A stretch of 64,000 nt of DNA from an uncultured Opitutaceae bacterium. Lineage in GTDB: Bacteria; Verrucomicrobiota; Verrucomicrobiia; Opitutales; Opitutaceae. Below, one piece after another: positions 49,977 through 58,213 of the stretch; the stretch's first letter is position 1; every line of letters begins with the position of its first letter. The translations under genes and the position numbers were made by a program. Below the pieces are notes generated by a model. The model worked only from the letters and a program-made list of their open reading frames with translations, made no database searches and was not told the DNA's origin. The stretch is from contig CAIYUN010000003.1 in the NCBI GenBank assembly GCA_903929355.1, forward strand, positions 1 through 64,000, given 5' to 3'.

Positions 49977-50129
49977 CTCACCGCAGTCAACGGTGGCCGC
50001 GCTTTGCATGAAGCCTTCACGACCAAAGGCATCAACCATATCTGGAGCGAGGACCCCGGCTACGGCCATGATTACCAGATCTGGCGCCAATACCTCTACC
50101 GGCTGCTTCAGCAGACCTTCCGCGATTGA
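49977..50129 (+). pseudogene. C-terminal remnant of a CE1-like esterase
   Basis: The frame ending at TGA 50127-50129 reads TAVNGGRALHEAFTTKGINH, then WSEDPGYGHDYQIWRQYLYR and a short end. This matches the C-terminal end of enterochelin-esterase-type alpha/beta hydrolases, where the GH.WxxWR pattern holds the catalytic His. No start or nucleophile region precedes it. The stretch 49974-50286 has nothing else I can identify. Confidence 0.55.
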
Positions 50130-50286
50130 GGGCGATGAGGCCGGCCCGAAGCCCCAAAAGCAAGGGGCGAGCGCTCCTGCCAACGCTGGGCTTTTTTGAC
50201 AATACTGGCGCGGTGGTTTCCTTCTCATGCTTGACCGGTCATCGCGGGTTGCCTCAAGATTGAAATTTCCTTCCCCCTCCCCGACC

Positions 50287-51330
50287 ATGAATGCCACCCT
50301 ACTCAGGCTCGTCTTTGCAGCCGGCGCCTTGCTCCTTGCCGTCGTTGGCCGCGCCCAGGAAAAGCCGGAAGCGCCGGACAAGAATTTTTACGTCTTCCTT
50401 TGCTTCGGGCAGTCCAACATGGAGGGTTTCCCCGGCATCCCGGCGGCAGAAAAAGTGGGCGTGGACAGCCGGTTCCAAGTGCTGGCGGCGGTCGATTTCA
50501 AACCCGGTGGCCGTTACACCGGCCCGGAACGCAAGGCCGGCGAGTGGTATCCCGCCATCCCGCCTCTCTGTCGCTCCGACAGCGGCATGAGCCCCGCCGA
50601 CTATTTCGGCCGCACTGTGGTGGCCAACACCCCGAAAGAAATTCGTGTGGGCGTCGTCAGCGTCGCAGTCGCCGGCTGCAAAATCGAGATGTTCGACAAG
50701 GTCGGCTTCCAAGCCTACATGGCCACCTGGAAGCCGGGGGATTTCAAGGTAAACATCGCCAAGCAATACGGCAACAACCCCTACCAACGCTTGGTGGACC
50801 TGGGCAAGCAGGCCCAGAAGGTCGGTGTCATCAAAGGCATCCTTCTCCATCAGGGTGAGTCCAACAACGGTGAAAGGCAATGGCCCGACAAGGTGAAGGC
50901 CATTTACGGGGATTTGCTGAAGGATCTCGACCTCAAGGCCGAGGACGTCCCGCTGCTCGTCGGCGAGTTGGTGCCCAAGGACCAGGGTGGTGCCTGTGCG
51001 GGCATGAACACCATCATTGATGAGCTCGCCAATACCATCCCGACCGCCCATGTGATCTCGGCGGTCGGCTGCACCCCGGCCAACAATCTTCATTTCGACC
51101 CCGCCGGCTATAAGGAACTGGGCACCCGTTACGGTGTAGCCATGATCCCGCTGCTGGGCTACAAGCCACTCGACCGCCCACCGGTCTTCGCGCCGCCGAA
51201 GGCGGCCGCTCCAGCGCAGGGCGGACGTGGGCGGGGACAGGCTTCACCGCCTGCCGCCGTCACGCCCGTGTCAGCCGCCCCCGTGCCGGCGACAGCCGCG
51301 CCTGCTTTAGGTGAATCCGCGCCGAAGTAG
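50287..51330 (+). CDS. Sialate-O-acetylesterase-family (SASA) carbohydrate acetylesterase
   Basis: This 347-residue secreted SGNH-type esterase has a signal peptide (about residues 1-23). The nucleophile is S43 in FGQSNMEG, and conserved HQGESNN and CTPANNLHFDPAGYKELG (catalytic Asp/His region) follow. Such enzymes (PF03629, CE6-like) deacetylate xylan or pectin, which suits the neighbouring glycosidases. From about residue 304 a tail rich in Ala/Pro with QGGRGRGQ extends past the fold, like the inserts of the other locus enzymes. It ends the locus. Confidence 0.9.
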   Translation: MNATLLRLVFAAGALLLAVVGRAQEKPEAPDKNFYVFLCFGQSNMEGFPGIPAAEKVGVDSRFQVLAAVDFKPGGRYTGPERKAGEWYPAIPPLCRSDSGMSPADYFGRTVVANTPKEIRVGVVSVAVAGCKIEMFDKVGFQAYMATWKPGDFKVNIAKQYGNNPYQRLVDLGKQAQKVGVIKGILLHQGESNNGERQWPDKVKAIYGDLLKDLDLKAEDVPLLVGELVPKDQGGACAGMNTIIDELANTIPTAHVISAVGCTPANNLHFDPAGYKELGTRYGVAMIPLLGYKPLDRPPVFAPPKAAAPAQGGRGRGQASPPAAVTPVSAAPVPATAAPALGESAPK

Positions 51331-51466
51331 GCGTGATTGCTTGGGTTGCGCGCCCTCCTTAGCCTCCACCCGTCTTCCGCCCACGGAGCGTTCAGCCGCC
51401 ACCTGCTCCACGGCTACCGAGATGGCAGTACAGCCCGCTCCAGTTGTTTGAACCCTGGCTCCCCGG

Positions 51467-52063
51467 TCAGGGTGCAGACACCAGGCGGAGCATGACTTCG
51501 TTGCGTCGTAAAAACCACGGCGTCCACGGTGGATCGAAATACCCGTAAACCGGTCTCGCTTCGGTCGCCTTCAGCCCCTGCAGCTGCAACCAAGCCCGCA
51601 GCCGGGCAAGCGCCCCGGCCTCGTTCTTCACGTTCCGCCTGCCGCTGTACCGCAGCACGGCGAAATGGCCCGACGGCAGCTCCCGCACCGCAAGCTTGCC
51701 GTCGGTCGGGCGGGGTGCCTGGGTGCCGGACACTCCGGCCGGCAGGACAAACGCCATGGTACCGGCGCTTTCAACGCCCGACATGAAAACGGGGGTGGTC
51801 ATGGCGATCTTCTGTCTGTCCAAATTGTTGCCGCTGATGAAGCGGAAAAGGCGGCTGAAACTGCCGTCGGCTCCGTTCGCATCCGGGGCGGTGGTCGTCT
51901 CCACGACGGACAGGGCGGGGTAGTCACGCAGCTCGAAACTCCGATCGGTGCGGACCACGGTGTAGGTGGCCGACGCATACCCGGCCCGGGAGGTCTTGTA
52001 GCCCGCGACGAGCAGGACGATTGCCGGCAGGATGATAACAATGGCGACGGTCATTCGTTTCAC
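51467..52063 (-). CDS. SOUL-family haem-binding protein
   Basis: This 198-residue protein has an N-terminal membrane helix (about residues 5-22) and a SOUL/HBP domain (YTVVRTDRSFELRDYPALSV, KIAMTTPVFM, YGYFDPPWTPWFLRRNEVML). SOUL proteins bind haem or porphyrins. The GTG at 52063 gives a basic head before the helix; an ATG three codons later is also possible. It begins a minus-strand series but is convergent with the acetylesterase. Confidence 0.88.
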   Translation of the reverse strand: MKRMTVAIVIILPAIVLLVAGYKTSRAGYASATYTVVRTDRSFELRDYPALSVVETTTAPDANGADGSFSRLFRFISGNNLDRQKIAMTTPVFMSGVESAGTMAFVLPAGVSGTQAPRPTDGKLAVRELPSGHFAVLRYSGRRNVKNEAGALARLRAWLQLQGLKATEARPVYGYFDPPWTPWFLRRNEVMLRLVSAP

Positions 52064-52081
52064 CGTGAAGCACCCGCCCCG

Positions 52082-52300
52082 TTACACGGTCAAGACCATC
52101 CGCGCTTCCTGCCGTTCCCACTCCGACTCGCCGGTCAACGCTTCCTTCGCCTGGGCATAGTCGCGATGAGTCACTTCCGTTGGTTCGCGACCATCGCGCC
52201 GGGCCAGCTCGTCGGTCCGGGTGCGTACCATCTCCCGGGTCACTCGATTGCTCCCGGCGGATTTGGGTTGCTGGGCAAAATGGAAAGGCGGGTTGTCCAT
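52082..52300 (-). CDS. Small conserved-looking soluble protein
   Basis: A 72-residue polar protein carries the segment TREMVRTRTDELARRDGREP, then VTHRDYAQAKEALTGE. This pattern resembles short DUF2934-like proteins that often sit beside stress genes, but the assignment is weak. It starts with ATG and lies 19 bp upstream of the SOUL gene on the same strand, so they may be co-transcribed. Confidence 0.55.
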   Translation of the reverse strand: MDNPPFHFAQQPKSAGSNRVTREMVRTRTDELARRDGREPTEVTHRDYAQAKEALTGESEWERQEARMVLTV

Positions 52301-52346
52301 GGGAGAGTTCGGGTGAAAGGTGGGCCGGATGATTTGCGGCTTCCAG

Positions 52347-53045
52347 TCAGGCGACGGCCTGGGCGACCTCGTGGTTCCCGGTCTTTTGGATGTCAGACTT
52401 GGTCAGGATCACAAAGACCTTCGACTCCGCGTAGCTGATGCGGTCCACCTTGTACGGGGAGATGAGGACCTCCTTGCCGGCATACCAAAGGCCGGTCTCG
52501 ACCACCAGGTCGCGCACCTCCCAAGTCCGGTCGTCAACAATGAAGCCGCTGACGGTGCCGATCATCCCGTCCAGCGCCTCGATCTGGTACCCGGTCACGG
52601 CCTGGGTGCTCCGCAGATGAACGTCGTCCCATCGGGCATACTCGTGGAGGAGGGCGCGGTCGAGCGGTGTGGCGGGAGTGGACACCGGAAAGTCCGACTT
52701 GCCCCACATCTGCCCGCCCTGCCAGTAGGCGGGCCAGCCGTAGTAGCGGAAGTAGTTTTCCTCGAACTGGCGGGAGACCGACCGGTGCAGCTCGATAGAG
52801 GGACTGTTCTCGATCTGCCGCCGCGTCAGGTTCACATAGTGGGCTTTGCCGGCAGTATCAAAGAAGCTGAAGAAGGCGTAGGGGGAGAGTAGCACACTTC
52901 GCCCGGTCAGCCAGGTGCCGGTTTCTGCTATGACGTAGCGGACGGCCCAGGTTTTGTCATCGAAGTAAAAATCCCCCACGTGGCCGATGTCGCCGTCAAT
53001 GGCGGTGAGCTTGCGGCCGATGGTCGTTTTGGTGCTGATAAACAT
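52347..53045 (-). CDS. PRC-barrel domain protein (two repeats)
   Basis: This 232-residue protein has two PRC-barrel repeats: KLTAIDGDIGHVGDFYFDDK with TWAVRYVIAETGTWL, and EALDGMIGTVSGFIVDDRTW with EVRDLVVETGLWYAG. It has no signal peptide or membrane helix. PRC barrels occur in RNA-processing, photosynthetic and stress proteins; the role here is unknown. It begins 46 bp upstream of the small polar protein gene. The ATG at 53045 starts the first barrel. Confidence 0.85.
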   Translation of the reverse strand: MFISTKTTIGRKLTAIDGDIGHVGDFYFDDKTWAVRYVIAETGTWLTGRSVLLSPYAFFSFFDTAGKAHYVNLTRRQIENSPSIELHRSVSRQFEENYFRYYGWPAYWQGGQMWGKSDFPVSTPATPLDRALLHEYARWDDVHLRSTQAVTGYQIEALDGMIGTVSGFIVDDRTWEVRDLVVETGLWYAGKEVLISPYKVDRISYAESKVFVILTKSDIQKTGNHEVAQAVA

Positions 53046-53161
53046 GACTTTTCCAGGGTTGGGATGAGGGGTGGACCATCCAGGGTGGACAATCCGTGAA
53101 GCCTGACCGTCACAGCATAGCGGGACAGCCAGTCGGTACACATGGGGTGATACCCGGTGGC

Positions 53162-53323
53162 ACCCCCCTGGGGGCATTGGCCTCGGCGCCGCGCATAGGC
53201 GTACAACGGCGACCAGTCAGCCCGGCACAGGGCAGCCAGCGCTTCGTGGGCCAGTTCGGGGTTGCTGTCCCCGGTGCCCGACACAATCGACCACTGCGTG
53301 GTGGCAAATCGGGGCGAGCGGGA
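53162..53323 (-). pseudogene. N-terminal remnant of an ECF-type sigma factor
   Basis: The reverse strand reads SRSPRFATTQWSIVSGTGDS, then ALAALCRADWSPLYAYARRRG. This matches the opening of planctomycete/verrucomicrobial ECF sigma factors (F.TT.WS.V......AL..LC..YW.PLYA..RR.G). The match stops after QCPQGG, where regions 2-4 should follow. The rest of the gene is gone. It lies upstream of the PRC-barrel gene, which may have lost its regulator. Confidence 0.55.
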
Positions 53324-53811
53324 CTGCCGGATCAGGCGTGACCGCCCGCGGCCCCGTCCGCGCAGCGGTGTGACGCAGGCGCTCCGCGCGTCCGCAACGC
53401 AAGGGGATTGCGGGCGTTCGCGCCCCGGCAGTGCGGCGACGGAGCGCACCGGCGGCGGAACGGACGCGCGCAGCGACCTGGAGGACGGGCGAGCGCCGCC
53501 GTCTGCGGGCGAGTCAGCTTGGGCGTTCGCAGGGGGCGTTAGCGTCGCGGGGGCGGTGGCGGGCGAAGCACGATTGACCCGCGCCGGCCGGGATCGGGTG
53601 CGTTGAGGCGAGCACCGAAATCGGTGCGGGGCGAGTTACCCTGGGTGCGACGAGGGATGATGACGCAACCAACCGGTTGAACCGCCGGACTAGACGAGCT
53701 AAAAGAATGGCGGGCCCCCTGACATCGCTGAACCGTGGATGCCGCCATGATGAAGGAGGATCAAATCCTGTGCTTCCCCGCCATCAAAAGGCTCGGCGCT
53801 CTCGTTGGTTT
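53324..53811. other. GC-rich intergenic stretch without recognisable genes
   Basis: The stretch between the sigma-factor remnant and the tRNA-Glu terminator is rich in short GCGGGCG/GGGCGTT words, with no convincing start, domain or tRNA. Possible reading frames are low-complexity Arg/Pro/Ala. With the remnant next to it, it looks like decaying DNA. Confidence 0.4.
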
Positions 53812-53835
53812 GTTGTCACCTGGGTTGTCACTTGG
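53812..53835. repeat. Tandem 12-bp direct repeat near tRNA-Glu
   Basis: GTTGTCACCTGG is followed at once by GTTGTCACTTGG (one mismatch). It lies about 20 bp beyond the tRNA-Glu terminator hairpin. Short tandem repeats beside a tRNA 3' end could mark an old integration, but no integrase or tRNA-end duplication is visible. Confidence 0.45.
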
Positions 53836-53854
53836 GGTTTTTAGGCCAACAAGA

Positions 53855-53884
53855 AACCCGCATATAATACGGATGATGCGGGTT
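53855..53884 (-). terminator. Terminator hairpin of tRNA-Glu
   Basis: AACCCGCAT/ATGCGGGTT form a 9-bp stem 7 bp past the tRNA 3' end. Read on the minus strand it is followed by a T-rich TTTCTTGTT. This is a good Rho-independent terminator for the tRNA transcript. Confidence 0.7.
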
Positions 53885-53891
53885 ACGTAAA

Positions 53892-53966
53892 TGGTGCCCC
53901 CACGGGGAGTTGAACCCCGCTTTGAGGATTGAGAATCCCCTGTCCTAACCGATAGACGATGAGGGC
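53892..53966 (-). tRNA. tRNA-Glu (anticodon CTC)
   Basis: The reverse strand folds as a normal class I tRNA. The acceptor GCCCTCA pairs with TGGGGGC with one G-T. The D-stem is GTCT/GGAC, the anticodon loop TTCTCAA carries CTC (glutamate, codon GAG), and the T-arm is CGGGG-TTCAACT-CCCCG. The 3' CCA is encoded (53892-53894), unlike in tRNA-Tyr at 4157. Confidence 0.95.
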
Positions 53967-54275
53967 GTGTACTGCGAGGGCGGGAGCGTGGATCTTCCGT
54001 CGTCGGCGTCAAGCGCGAAGGTGAGCATGAAAAACGGCTGAACACTGTTCATGTTTCGTACCTGCTCCATCATGACGCCCCGTCGGGATCCGGTTGCGGC
54101 CGGGTCGCCTGGCCGAACGTGGGCTTGGCGAAGGCAGATGCCACCAGTATCCGGCCGGATGTTTCGGCCCGGGGTAAGTAACCCCCGTTCGGCTACAACC
54201 AGAGCGCAAGCTGGTTTCGATTAAACCTGTCCCAAAACTTGGATCGCCCTGGGAGGTGCAATTCGGCGTCTTCCC
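53967..54275. other. Leader region upstream of ileS, no gene seen
   Basis: The gap between the divergent tRNA-Glu and ileS holds no convincing ORF. It contains small inverted repeats (for example CCGGCCGGATGTTTCGGCCCGG near 54165, given here as two arms CCGG and CCGG around the GATGTTTCGG core). I saw no T-box specifier structure. Confidence 0.35.
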
Positions 54276-54303
54276 TTGACTCACCGGGGGCGCGACCTAG
54301 CCT
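54276..54303 (+). promoter_or_regulatory. Possible sigma-70 promoter of ileS
   Basis: TTGACT (54276-54281) and TAGCCT (54298-54303) are 16 bp apart, 17 bp before the ileS ATG. The -35 box is close to consensus and the -10 box is weak. The leader would be only about 10 nt. Confidence 0.35.
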
Positions 54304-54320
54304 CGCGCGCTTTTCCCGGC

Positions 54321-57188
54321 ATGGCCCAAGACTTGAAAGAAACGTTGCAGCTCCCGCGGACCGATTTCCCCATGCGGGCCAATCTCGTCCAGCGCGAGCC
54401 CGCGCGCGCGGCCCACTGGGAAAAACTCGGCCTGTACGAGGCTATCCAGAAAAAGCGCGCCGCCGCCCCCGCCTTCGTGCTCCACGACGGCCCGCCCTTC
54501 ACCAACGGCGACGTCCACATCGGCACCGCCCTGAACAAGGTGCTCAAGGACGTGATCAATCGTTACAAGTCCATGCGGGGCTTCCGCACCCCCTATGTGC
54601 CCGGCTGGGACTGCCACGGCCTGCCCATCGAACAAAAGGTCTCGCGCGAAATCCGGGACGAAAAACTCACCCTCACCACTGCCGAGGTGCGGGCGAAATG
54701 CGACGCTTTTTCCGAAAAATGGATCGCAACCCAGACCGTGCAGTTCAAGCGCCTCGGCGTTCTCGCCGACTGGCAGCACGAATACAAGACCAAGGCGCCC
54801 GCGTTTGAGGCCGACATCCTGCGGACGCTCGCCAGCTTCGCTGAGCAGGGGCTGGTCTATCGCGCGAAGAAGCCGGTCTATTGGAGCATCCCTTTCGCGA
54901 CTGCGCTCGCCGAGGCGGAGATCGAATACCAAGACCATAACTCCATCGCCATCTGGGTGAAGTTTCCCATCCCGGCCGCCGAGGCGGCGAAGTTCGGGCT
55001 GCCGACCGACAAGCCGCTCTCCATCGTGATCTGGACGACGACGCCGTGGACCATCCCCGCCAACCTGGCCGTGGCGGTGAATCCGGACGTGGACTATGTC
55101 GTATGGGATGTCGGAACGGAGCGGCTGATTGTGGCCGAGGGCTTGACGGGCTCGCTCACCGAGCCGCTCAAGATCACCGGGCCCACGGACAAGGGCTCCC
55201 TGTTCAAGGGCGCAACAATCGAGGGCCTGGCAGCCCAACACCCTTTTATCGACCGCCTCTCCCCCGTTGTGCTCGCGGACTACGTGACCACGGACAGCGG
55301 CACCGGCGCCGTCCACACGGCACCCGGCCACGGCGCGGAGGATTATCTGACCGGCCTTAAGTACAAGCTCCCGATCTACTGCCCGGTGGGGGATGACGGT
55401 CGCTACCTTGATGATGGGCAGATCCCCGCCGAACTGGTGGGGCTCACCACGTTGGAAACCGTGGAGGACTTGGCCGCTAAGAAAACCTCGCCCGCCAACA
55501 TCGGCGTGTTGAAGAAGCTGGCTGCCGCCGGCGCGTTGCTGGCGAAGAAGACCTTCTCCCACTCCTACCCGCACTGTTGGCGCTCCAAGACCCCGATCAT
55601 CTTCCGCGCTGTGGACCAGTGGTTCGTCTCGCTCGACCATTCCAAAATCGAAAATCAAAATTCCAAAATCACTCCCCGGGCCACCGCCCTCGCGGCCATC
55701 AGCCAGGTGCAGTGGATTCCCGCCTGGGGAGAGGCCCGCATCAGAGGCGCGGTCGAGTCCCGGCCGGACTGGTGCGTCAGCCGCCAGCGTGCCTGGGGCG
55801 TCCCCATCATCGCTTTCTACGACGAGCAGAAAAACGCCTTCCTCGATGCCGGCGTGGTCCGGGCCGTCGCGGACAAAATCGAAAAACGCGGCACCAACCT
55901 CTGGTTCGAGGCCACGCCTGACGAAATCCTCGACGGCGTGAAACTTCCGGCCAGCTGGCCCGCCCCGGCCGCTCTGACCTGCGGCCGCGACACCCTCGAC
56001 GTGTGGCTGGATTCAGGTTCGTCGCACGCGGCGGTGCTCAAGCGTGGCCAGGGCGCCACCGCCTGGCCCGCCGACCTTTACCTTGAGGGCAGCGACCAGC
56101 ACCGGGGGTGGTTCCAGTCGTCGCTTTGGACCAGCGTCATCGCCTACGGGGCCGCGCCCTACCGGGCCGTCCTGACGCATGGCTTCATCGTGGACGCCGA
56201 CCGCAACAAGATATCCAAAAGCAGCAGTTACGAGAAGCCGCAGACCAGCGACGCCTATATCGCCGCGCACGGCGCCGATGTGATCCGGTTGTGGATCTCA
56301 TCCGAGGATTTCCGGGACGACATCCCGATTTCCAAGGAAATCCTGGCCCATGTCGGCGAAACCTACCGGTTGCTCCGCAACACCCTCCGCTTCCTGCTCG
56401 CCAACCTGTTTGACTTCGAGCCTGGGCGGGATGCCGTGCCCGTGGCGCAGATGGACACGCTCGACCGCTGGGCGCTGCACCAGGCCGCCGTGCTGATCAA
56501 CGGCTGCACGGCCGCCTACGATGCCTGTGAATTCCACCGGGTCTACCAGCTCTGCAACCAGTTCTGCTCGGTCACACTCTCGGCGAGGTATCACGACATC
56601 CTCAAGGACCGGCTCTACACCCTTGGCACGGACGCACCCCTGCGCCGCTCCTCGCAGACGGCGCTGCATGAGATCTTTTCCGCGTTGGTGAGGATACTCG
56701 CACCCATCCTCACGTTCACGGCGGACGAAGCGTGGTCATTCGCCACCGCCCGCAGCGAGTTTGCCAACGATTCGATCCACCTCCAGGACTGGCCGGTCGC
56801 GCCCGTCGAGTGGACGGACCCCGCCAGCGAGCCCGAGTTCACCACGCTCTTCCATGTCCGCACCAAGGTCAACGAAGCCATCGAGCCGGATCGTGCCGCC
56901 GGCAAGCTCGGCAAATCCCTGGATGCGGCGGTCACCGTTGGCGGCCCGGACGGCGACGCGGTGTTTCAGGTGTTGAAGAAGCACCGTGATTTTCTGCCCG
57001 AGCTTTTTATTGTCTCCCATGTGACCCTTGTCCCCACCACCGCCGGCGAAGCACTCACGGTCAGCGTGCGTCCGGCGGCGGAGCTCGGCCACATCCACTG
57101 TCCCCGCTGCTGGCGCTGGGTGCCGGCCCTTGAAACCACCCCCGACGGCACCGTCTGCCCCCGCTGTGCCGTCGCGCTCAGCCGCTGA
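54321..57188 (+). CDS. ileS: Isoleucyl-tRNA synthetase IleS
   Basis: This 955-residue class I synthetase charges tRNA-Ile and edits valine. The HIGH motif is HIGT in NGDVHIGTALNK and the KMSKS motif is KISKS. The CP1 editing domain contains TTTPWTIPANLAV and GTGAVHTAPGHG. A C-terminal zinc site has CPRCWRW and CPRCAVAL. This is the bacterial type with the DKTFSHSYPHCWR-like tract (KKTFSHSYPHCWRSK). The start at 54321 gives MAQDLKETLQLPRTDFPMR. Downstream dksA-like and lspA genes follow closely, a common ileS-lspA arrangement. Confidence 0.97.
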   Translation: MAQDLKETLQLPRTDFPMRANLVQREPARAAHWEKLGLYEAIQKKRAAAPAFVLHDGPPFTNGDVHIGTALNKVLKDVINRYKSMRGFRTPYVPGWDCHGLPIEQKVSREIRDEKLTLTTAEVRAKCDAFSEKWIATQTVQFKRLGVLADWQHEYKTKAPAFEADILRTLASFAEQGLVYRAKKPVYWSIPFATALAEAEIEYQDHNSIAIWVKFPIPAAEAAKFGLPTDKPLSIVIWTTTPWTIPANLAVAVNPDVDYVVWDVGTERLIVAEGLTGSLTEPLKITGPTDKGSLFKGATIEGLAAQHPFIDRLSPVVLADYVTTDSGTGAVHTAPGHGAEDYLTGLKYKLPIYCPVGDDGRYLDDGQIPAELVGLTTLETVEDLAAKKTSPANIGVLKKLAAAGALLAKKTFSHSYPHCWRSKTPIIFRAVDQWFVSLDHSKIENQNSKITPRATALAAISQVQWIPAWGEARIRGAVESRPDWCVSRQRAWGVPIIAFYDEQKNAFLDAGVVRAVADKIEKRGTNLWFEATPDEILDGVKLPASWPAPAALTCGRDTLDVWLDSGSSHAAVLKRGQGATAWPADLYLEGSDQHRGWFQSSLWTSVIAYGAAPYRAVLTHGFIVDADRNKISKSSSYEKPQTSDAYIAAHGADVIRLWISSEDFRDDIPISKEILAHVGETYRLLRNTLRFLLANLFDFEPGRDAVPVAQMDTLDRWALHQAAVLINGCTAAYDACEFHRVYQLCNQFCSVTLSARYHDILKDRLYTLGTDAPLRRSSQTALHEIFSALVRILAPILTFTADEAWSFATARSEFANDSIHLQDWPVAPVEWTDPASEPEFTTLFHVRTKVNEAIEPDRAAGKLGKSLDAAVTVGGPDGDAVFQVLKKHRDFLPELFIVSHVTLVPTTAGEALTVSVRPAAELGHIHCPRCWRWVPALETTPDGTVCPRCAVALSR

Positions 57189-57209
57189 AAACCTTTACCC
57201 CCAATAGTC

Positions 57210-58193
57210 ATGTCTAAAAACCCCAAAAAGAAACCCGTTAAGAAGACACCTGCTCCCAAAGCCAAACCCACCCGTCCAAAAATCGTGAAGCCCGTGCCAA
57301 AAAAATCCGCCAAGCCCGTCAAACCCACTCCCAAATCCGTCCCGGCCGCCAAGGTCGCGTCCAAGGCTCTCCCGGCCGGAAAAGCCGCGCCCGTTGCCAA
57401 GCCTGCGCCCGCCAAAGCCGCGCCCGCGAAGGAATCCGCCGCCCGCGCGAGCCTGCGCAGCCGCATTCTCGCCCAAAGCCGCGCCAAGGCCCCCGCTCGT
57501 CCGGTCGCGTTCTCCCTAGATGAGGCGCGCGCCGCCGCCAAGGCCGCCGCCACGGTGGAGGAGCACACCAAGGCCGAGGCGGCCAAGGTCGCCGCCAAAA
57601 GTTCCCGCGTGCCCGACGAGGCTGGGCTGGCCCGTCTAATCCAGCCAAAACATGTCAAGGCCGCCTCGCTCGCCGACATCCTGGGCTTCAACCCCAAGAA
57701 AAGCGCCGCCCCCCTGCCGGAGGACGATTCCGCCGTACCGGAGAAGTTTCGCCGCCATTACAAACTGCTGCTCGACCTGCGCCTCCATCTCACCGGCCAG
57801 CTCGACCAGCACACCGAGGACACCCTCAAACGCTCCTCCAAGGACGACGCCGGCGACCTCTCCGGCTACGGCCAGCACATGGCCGACGCCGGCACCGACA
57901 CCTTTGACCGCGATTTTGCGCTCAGTATGGTGGCAAACGAACAGGAGGCGTTGTCCGAGATCGAGGCCGCCATCCAACGCGTGAAGGCTGGCACCTACGG
58001 CATGTGCGAGGCCACCCAGAAGCCCATCGCCCGTGAGCGGCTGCTCGCCGTGCCGTTCACCCGTTACTCCGCCGAGGCGCTTAAACTTATCGAGAAAAAC
58101 CGGCTGCGCACCCGCAGCCAGGCGGGGCTGGGTAGCGAGCTCGGCGACGGCGAGGCGATGGCTGGAGGTGGGGGCGACGACAACGGCGAATGA
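57210..58193 (+). CDS. DksA/TraR-like protein with long lysine-rich N-terminal tail
   Basis: The first about 95 of 327 residues are a Lys/Pro/Ala-rich tail like histone H1 (KKPVKKTPAPKAKPTRPK). A C-terminal DksA/TraR-type coiled coil and zinc-finger region follow (DTFDRDFALSMVANEQEALS, then KAGTYGMCEATQKPIARERL). Only one of the four zinc cysteines remains. The coiled-coil tip could enter the RNA polymerase secondary channel, and the tail may bind nucleic acid; both are inferred. It lies between ileS and lspA, 21 bp after ileS. Confidence 0.85.
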   Translation: MSKNPKKKPVKKTPAPKAKPTRPKIVKPVPKKSAKPVKPTPKSVPAAKVASKALPAGKAAPVAKPAPAKAAPAKESAARASLRSRILAQSRAKAPARPVAFSLDEARAAAKAAATVEEHTKAEAAKVAAKSSRVPDEAGLARLIQPKHVKAASLADILGFNPKKSAAPLPEDDSAVPEKFRRHYKLLLDLRLHLTGQLDQHTEDTLKRSSKDDAGDLSGYGQHMADAGTDTFDRDFALSMVANEQEALSEIEAAIQRVKAGTYGMCEATQKPIARERLLAVPFTRYSAEALKLIEKNRLRTRSQAGLGSELGDGEAMAGGGGDDNGE

Positions 58194-58213
58194 CGCCGGC
58201 CAAAGGATGAATT

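Noticed and set aside
24317-51330. Fucoidan utilisation locus
   Set aside because: Fucosidases are present but no sulfatase or endo-fucanase; arabinose and xylose enzymes dominate.
53760-53970. Integrated island at tRNA-Glu
   Set aside because: No integrase gene and no duplicated tRNA end; only a 12-bp tandem repeat.
53967-54320. T-box riboswitch before ileS
   Set aside because: No specifier loop or T-box sequence was seen, and this control is rare outside Firmicutes.
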